From Comamonadaceae bacterium (lineage in GTDB: Bacteria > Pseudomonadota > Gammaproteobacteria > Burkholderiales > Burkholderiaceae_C): a stretch of DNA of 9,191 nt. The DNA lies in assembly GCA_013298415.1 (NCBI GenBank), contig JAAFHN010000080.1, positions 1-9,191 on the forward strand, read 5' to 3'. The translations under genes and the position numbers were made by a program. How positions within the stretch are numbered: the first letter of the stretch is position 1; the number at the start of each line of letters is the position of its first letter. Below the pieces are notes generated by a model. The model saw only the letters and a program-made list of their open reading frames with translations. It had not been told where the DNA came from and did no database searches. This document shows, one piece after another, positions 7,321-9,191 of the stretch.

Positions 7321-8346
7321 ATGCCTGAAAAATTGCCTTCACTTGCTTCCCCATCGCCTCAAACGGCCACTGCGCACCAAGCTCGTGGCTTTGGTAAAAC
7401 CGCCGTGCTCATGGGCGGTTTTTCAGGCGAGCGCGAAGTCTCCATGATGAGTGGGTCCGGTGTGCTCGGTGCCCTTCGGAGCCTGGGCGTTGATGCACAT
7501 GCCTTCGACCCCGCAACGCAGTCGCTTGCTGCTCTGAAAGACCAAGGTTTCGAGCGGGCCTTCATCGCCTTGCACGGCCGCATGGGCGAAGACGGCTGCA
7601 TCCAAGGCGCACTTGAGTGGCTGGGTATTCCGTACACCGGATCAGGCGTGATGGCTTCTGCTATTGCGATGGATAAGGTCATGACCAAGCGCATTTGGAT
7701 CGACCACGGCTTACCTACGCCGAGCTTTGAGGCGCTGGAGCCCCAGCTGCAAGTGCGTGAGCATGTGCGCTCGGTGCCGGATCGCTTAGGTTTGCCTCTG
7801 ATCGTGAAGCCGCCACACGAAGGCTCCAGCCTGGGTGTAACCAAGGTGGCCGGCTACAGCGACATCCAGGAAGCCGTGACGCTGGCCGCCAGCTACGACA
7901 GCACGGTGATGTGTGAGCAGTTCATCGAAGGCGATGAAGTGACTTGCCCCGTGCTAGGCGAGGGCGAAAACGCCCTGGCGTTACCGGTTGTAAAGATCGT
8001 TGCCCCGGAGGGCAAATACGACTACGAAAACAAGTACTTCACCGATGTGACGAACTATTTGGTGCCAAGCGGGCTGCCCTCAGAGCTGGAAGCGGCAATT
8101 CAAGCCATCGTGCTGAAGGCCTACCGCGCCTTGGGTTGCAGAGGCTGGGGCAGGGCCGATTTGATGATCCGCTCAGCAGATTCGAAGCCCTTTTTGCTGG
8201 AAATGAACACTTCGCCGGGCATGACGAGCCATTCCTTGGTGCCCAAATCTGCCTTGGCCGCCGGGATCGACTACCCGCAGCTTTGCTTGCGCATCCTGAG
8301 CATGGCGCGGCTTGACCACGACGCCAAAGACAAGCGCCCGGCTTGA
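7312..8346 (+). CDS. ddlB: D-alanine--D-alanine ligase (Ddl, DdlB type)
   Basis: Cytoplasmic ATP-grasp ligase that makes the D-Ala-D-Ala used by MurF. From GTG 7312 it has 344 residues (E. coli DdlB 306); ATG 7321 is a close alternative, giving 341. The N-terminal domain begins with VLMGGFSGEREVS, in which E40 matches the catalytic Glu15 of E. coli DdlB. LHGRMGEDGCIQGALEWLGI and PYTGSGVMASAIAMDK follow. The ATP-grasp part shows PLIVKPPHEGSSLGVTKV, EQFIEGDEVTCPVLG, KYDYENKYFTD with the Tyr of the YDY motif (Y236/Y238), GWGRADLM, and LLEMNTSPGMTSHS with the Mg2+-binding Glu/Asn. The YDY and GSS motifs are those of D-Ala-D-Ala rather than D-Ala-D-Lac ligases. The first 30 or so residues are a Pro/Ser/Ala/Thr-rich leader that E. 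coli lacks. The dcw position between murC and ftsQ supports the ddlB name. The TGA stop is at 8344-8346. Confidence 0.96.
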   Translation: MIKMPEKLPSLASPSPQTATAHQARGFGKTAVLMGGFSGEREVSMMSGSGVLGALRSLGVDAHAFDPATQSLAALKDQGFERAFIALHGRMGEDGCIQGALEWLGIPYTGSGVMASAIAMDKVMTKRIWIDHGLPTPSFEALEPQLQVREHVRSVPDRLGLPLIVKPPHEGSSLGVTKVAGYSDIQEAVTLAASYDSTVMCEQFIEGDEVTCPVLGEGENALALPVVKIVAPEGKYDYENKYFTDVTNYLVPSGLPSELEAAIQAIVLKAYRALGCRGWGRADLMIRSADSKPFLLEMNTSPGMTSHSLVPKSALAAGIDYPQLCLRILSMARLDHDAKDKRPA

Positions 8347-8365
8347 AGGCAGCGCCAGAAAACCC

Positions 8366-9157
8366 ATGACAACCGACTCGTTTGACGCCGTGCCGCTCGA
8401 TGTTCGCCTGATGAATCTGGCGAGCTTGGCGCTGTGCGTGCTGGCCTTGGGCGCGGTCTTGTCTGGCGCGTTTTGGTATTTGCTGCGGCACCCAGCTGTT
8501 GCCATCCAGAAAATTGTGGTGACGGGTGACACTCAGCACAGCAATGCACCCACGCTGCGCGCCAATGTGTTGCCCAGATTACAGGGCAACTTTTTCACGT
8601 TGGACATGCAACAAGCGCAGCGCGCCTTTGAGCAAGTGCCTTGGGTGCGCCAGGCGGTGGTGCGTCGCGATTTCCCCAGTGGCCTGCAAGTTCGGCTGGA
8701 GGAGCATCAAGCGGTGGCGCTCTTCGGTGCAGAGCGGGAAGAGGCCATGGTCAACGACAAGGGCGAGGTGTTTTTTGCGAACGCGGCCGACGCGAGCCAA
8801 GATCTGCCTCGATTCATCGGGCAAGAGTCGCGAGCCAAAGAAATCATGCGCATGCACGCAGCGCTTAAAGCCGTGTTTGCGCCCTTGGATTTGGACGTGA
8901 CCGAAGTGGAGCTGAGCGCTCGCGGCAGCTGGCGCATCACGCTTGACAACGATGCCGTGCTGGAGCTGGGGCGTGGCGACGACGCCGCCGTGCTCCAAAC
9001 CGCAAGGCGGTTCGCGCAGACTGTCACGAGCGCCAGCGCCCAAATGGGCAGAACGCCCCAAGACTTGGAATTTGCAGACCTGCGCTACGCAAGCGGCTTT
9101 GCGCTGCGATTGCGCGGCATCGCCGTGCAGGCGCTCCCCATCAACCCGAAGAGATGA
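8366..9157 (+). CDS. ftsQ: Cell division protein FtsQ
   Basis: Bitopic inner-membrane divisome protein that links early and late division proteins through FtsB/FtsL. From ATG 8366 it has 263 residues. The short cytoplasmic N-terminus includes PLDVRLMN, and one membrane segment lies at about 16-40. A periplasmic POTRA domain follows at about 45-115: VAIQKIVVTGD, then LQGNFFTLDMQQAQRAFEQVPWV, then RRDFPSGLQVRLEEHQAVALF. The FtsQ beta domain comes next, with NDKGEVFF, LPRFIGQE, LDVTEVELSARGSWRITLDN and a C-terminal FADLRYASGFALR strand. The length and order of parts are normal for the family. The frame is open to a TTG at 8312 inside ddl, but ATG 8366 leaves a normal short cytoplasmic tail; the nearest Shine-Dalgarno-like sequence (GAAGG, 8345-8349) is 16 bases away, so the start is less certain than the others. 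The gene follows ddl after 19 bases and ends three bases before ftsA. Confidence 0.93.
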   Translation: MTTDSFDAVPLDVRLMNLASLALCVLALGAVLSGAFWYLLRHPAVAIQKIVVTGDTQHSNAPTLRANVLPRLQGNFFTLDMQQAQRAFEQVPWVRQAVVRRDFPSGLQVRLEEHQAVALFGAEREEAMVNDKGEVFFANAADASQDLPRFIGQESRAKEIMRMHAALKAVFAPLDLDVTEVELSARGSWRITLDNDAVLELGRGDDAAVLQTARRFAQTVTSASAQMGRTPQDLEFADLRYASGFALRLRGIAVQALPINPKR

Positions 9158-9160
9158 GAC

Positions 9161-9191
9161 ATGGCTAAAGAATACAAAGACCTGGTAGTGG
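9161..9191 (+). CDS. ftsA: Cell division protein FtsA, 3' truncated by window edge (first 10 codons)
   Basis: Actin-like protein that anchors FtsZ to the membrane. Only ten codons are visible, reading MAKEYKDLVV. This matches what I recall of FtsA N-termini in Comamonadaceae, where the next residues form the first actin-fold strand (GLDIGT). The ATG lies three bases after the ftsQ stop with a weak purine-rich sequence (GAAGAGATGAG) in front. Identification rests on this short peptide and on the invariant ftsQ-ftsA order. Confidence 0.85.
   Translation, partial: MAKEYKDLVV

Noticed and set aside
1..9191. Search by eye for tRNA, rRNA, CRISPR arrays, insertion sequence ends, terminators, riboswitches and defence or toxin genes
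   Set aside because: Nothing supported was seen; coding sequence is continuous and no gap between genes exceeds 20 bases.

Overview
The window is a stretch of a canonical division and cell wall (dcw) cluster, read entirely from the + strand: murF (3' part only) - mraY - murD - ftsW - murG - murC - ddl - ftsQ - ftsA (first 31 bases only). The order, the GC-rich coding with G/C-ending codons, and the protein details point to a betaproteobacterium of the order Burkholderiales, most likely family Comamonadaceae. Those details are a MurD of about 541 residues, a MurG with VNAD in place of HEQN, and an FtsA beginning MAKEYKDLVV. The family assignment is from memory of these proteins, not from a search.

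Layout. Bases 2-673 hold the central/C-terminal part of MurF. mraY (663-1841) starts inside the end of murF. murD (1844-3469) starts with TTG two bases after mraY. ftsW (3466-4755), murG (4752-5876), murC (5873-7315) and ddl (7312-8346) are then chained by four successive 4-base overlaps, one ATGA and three GTGA. ftsQ (8366-9157) follows after 19 bases and ftsA (from 9161) after 3 more. No intergenic stretch exceeds 20 bases and I see no terminator, RNA gene, mobile element or CRISPR array, so the whole window looks like one transcription unit with tight translational coupling.

How the genes work together. MurC and MurD add L-Ala and D-Glu to the UDP-MurNAc stem, Ddl makes D-Ala-D-Ala, and MurF attaches it to complete UDP-MurNAc-pentapeptide. 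MraY loads that onto undecaprenyl phosphate (lipid I), MurG adds GlcNAc (lipid II), and FtsW, a SEDS glycosyltransferase, polymerises lipid II at the septum. FtsQ and FtsA belong to the divisome that places this synthesis at midcell.

I found no undescribed system. The points worth a second look are small: an AT-rich, rare-codon patch at the murC/ddl junction that encodes the MurC tail; a seven-G run at the ftsW/murG junction that is both the murG ribosome binding site and a possible -1 slip site; divergent donor/acceptor motifs in MurG; an enlarged MurD with a substituted loop; and a run of non-ATG starts.
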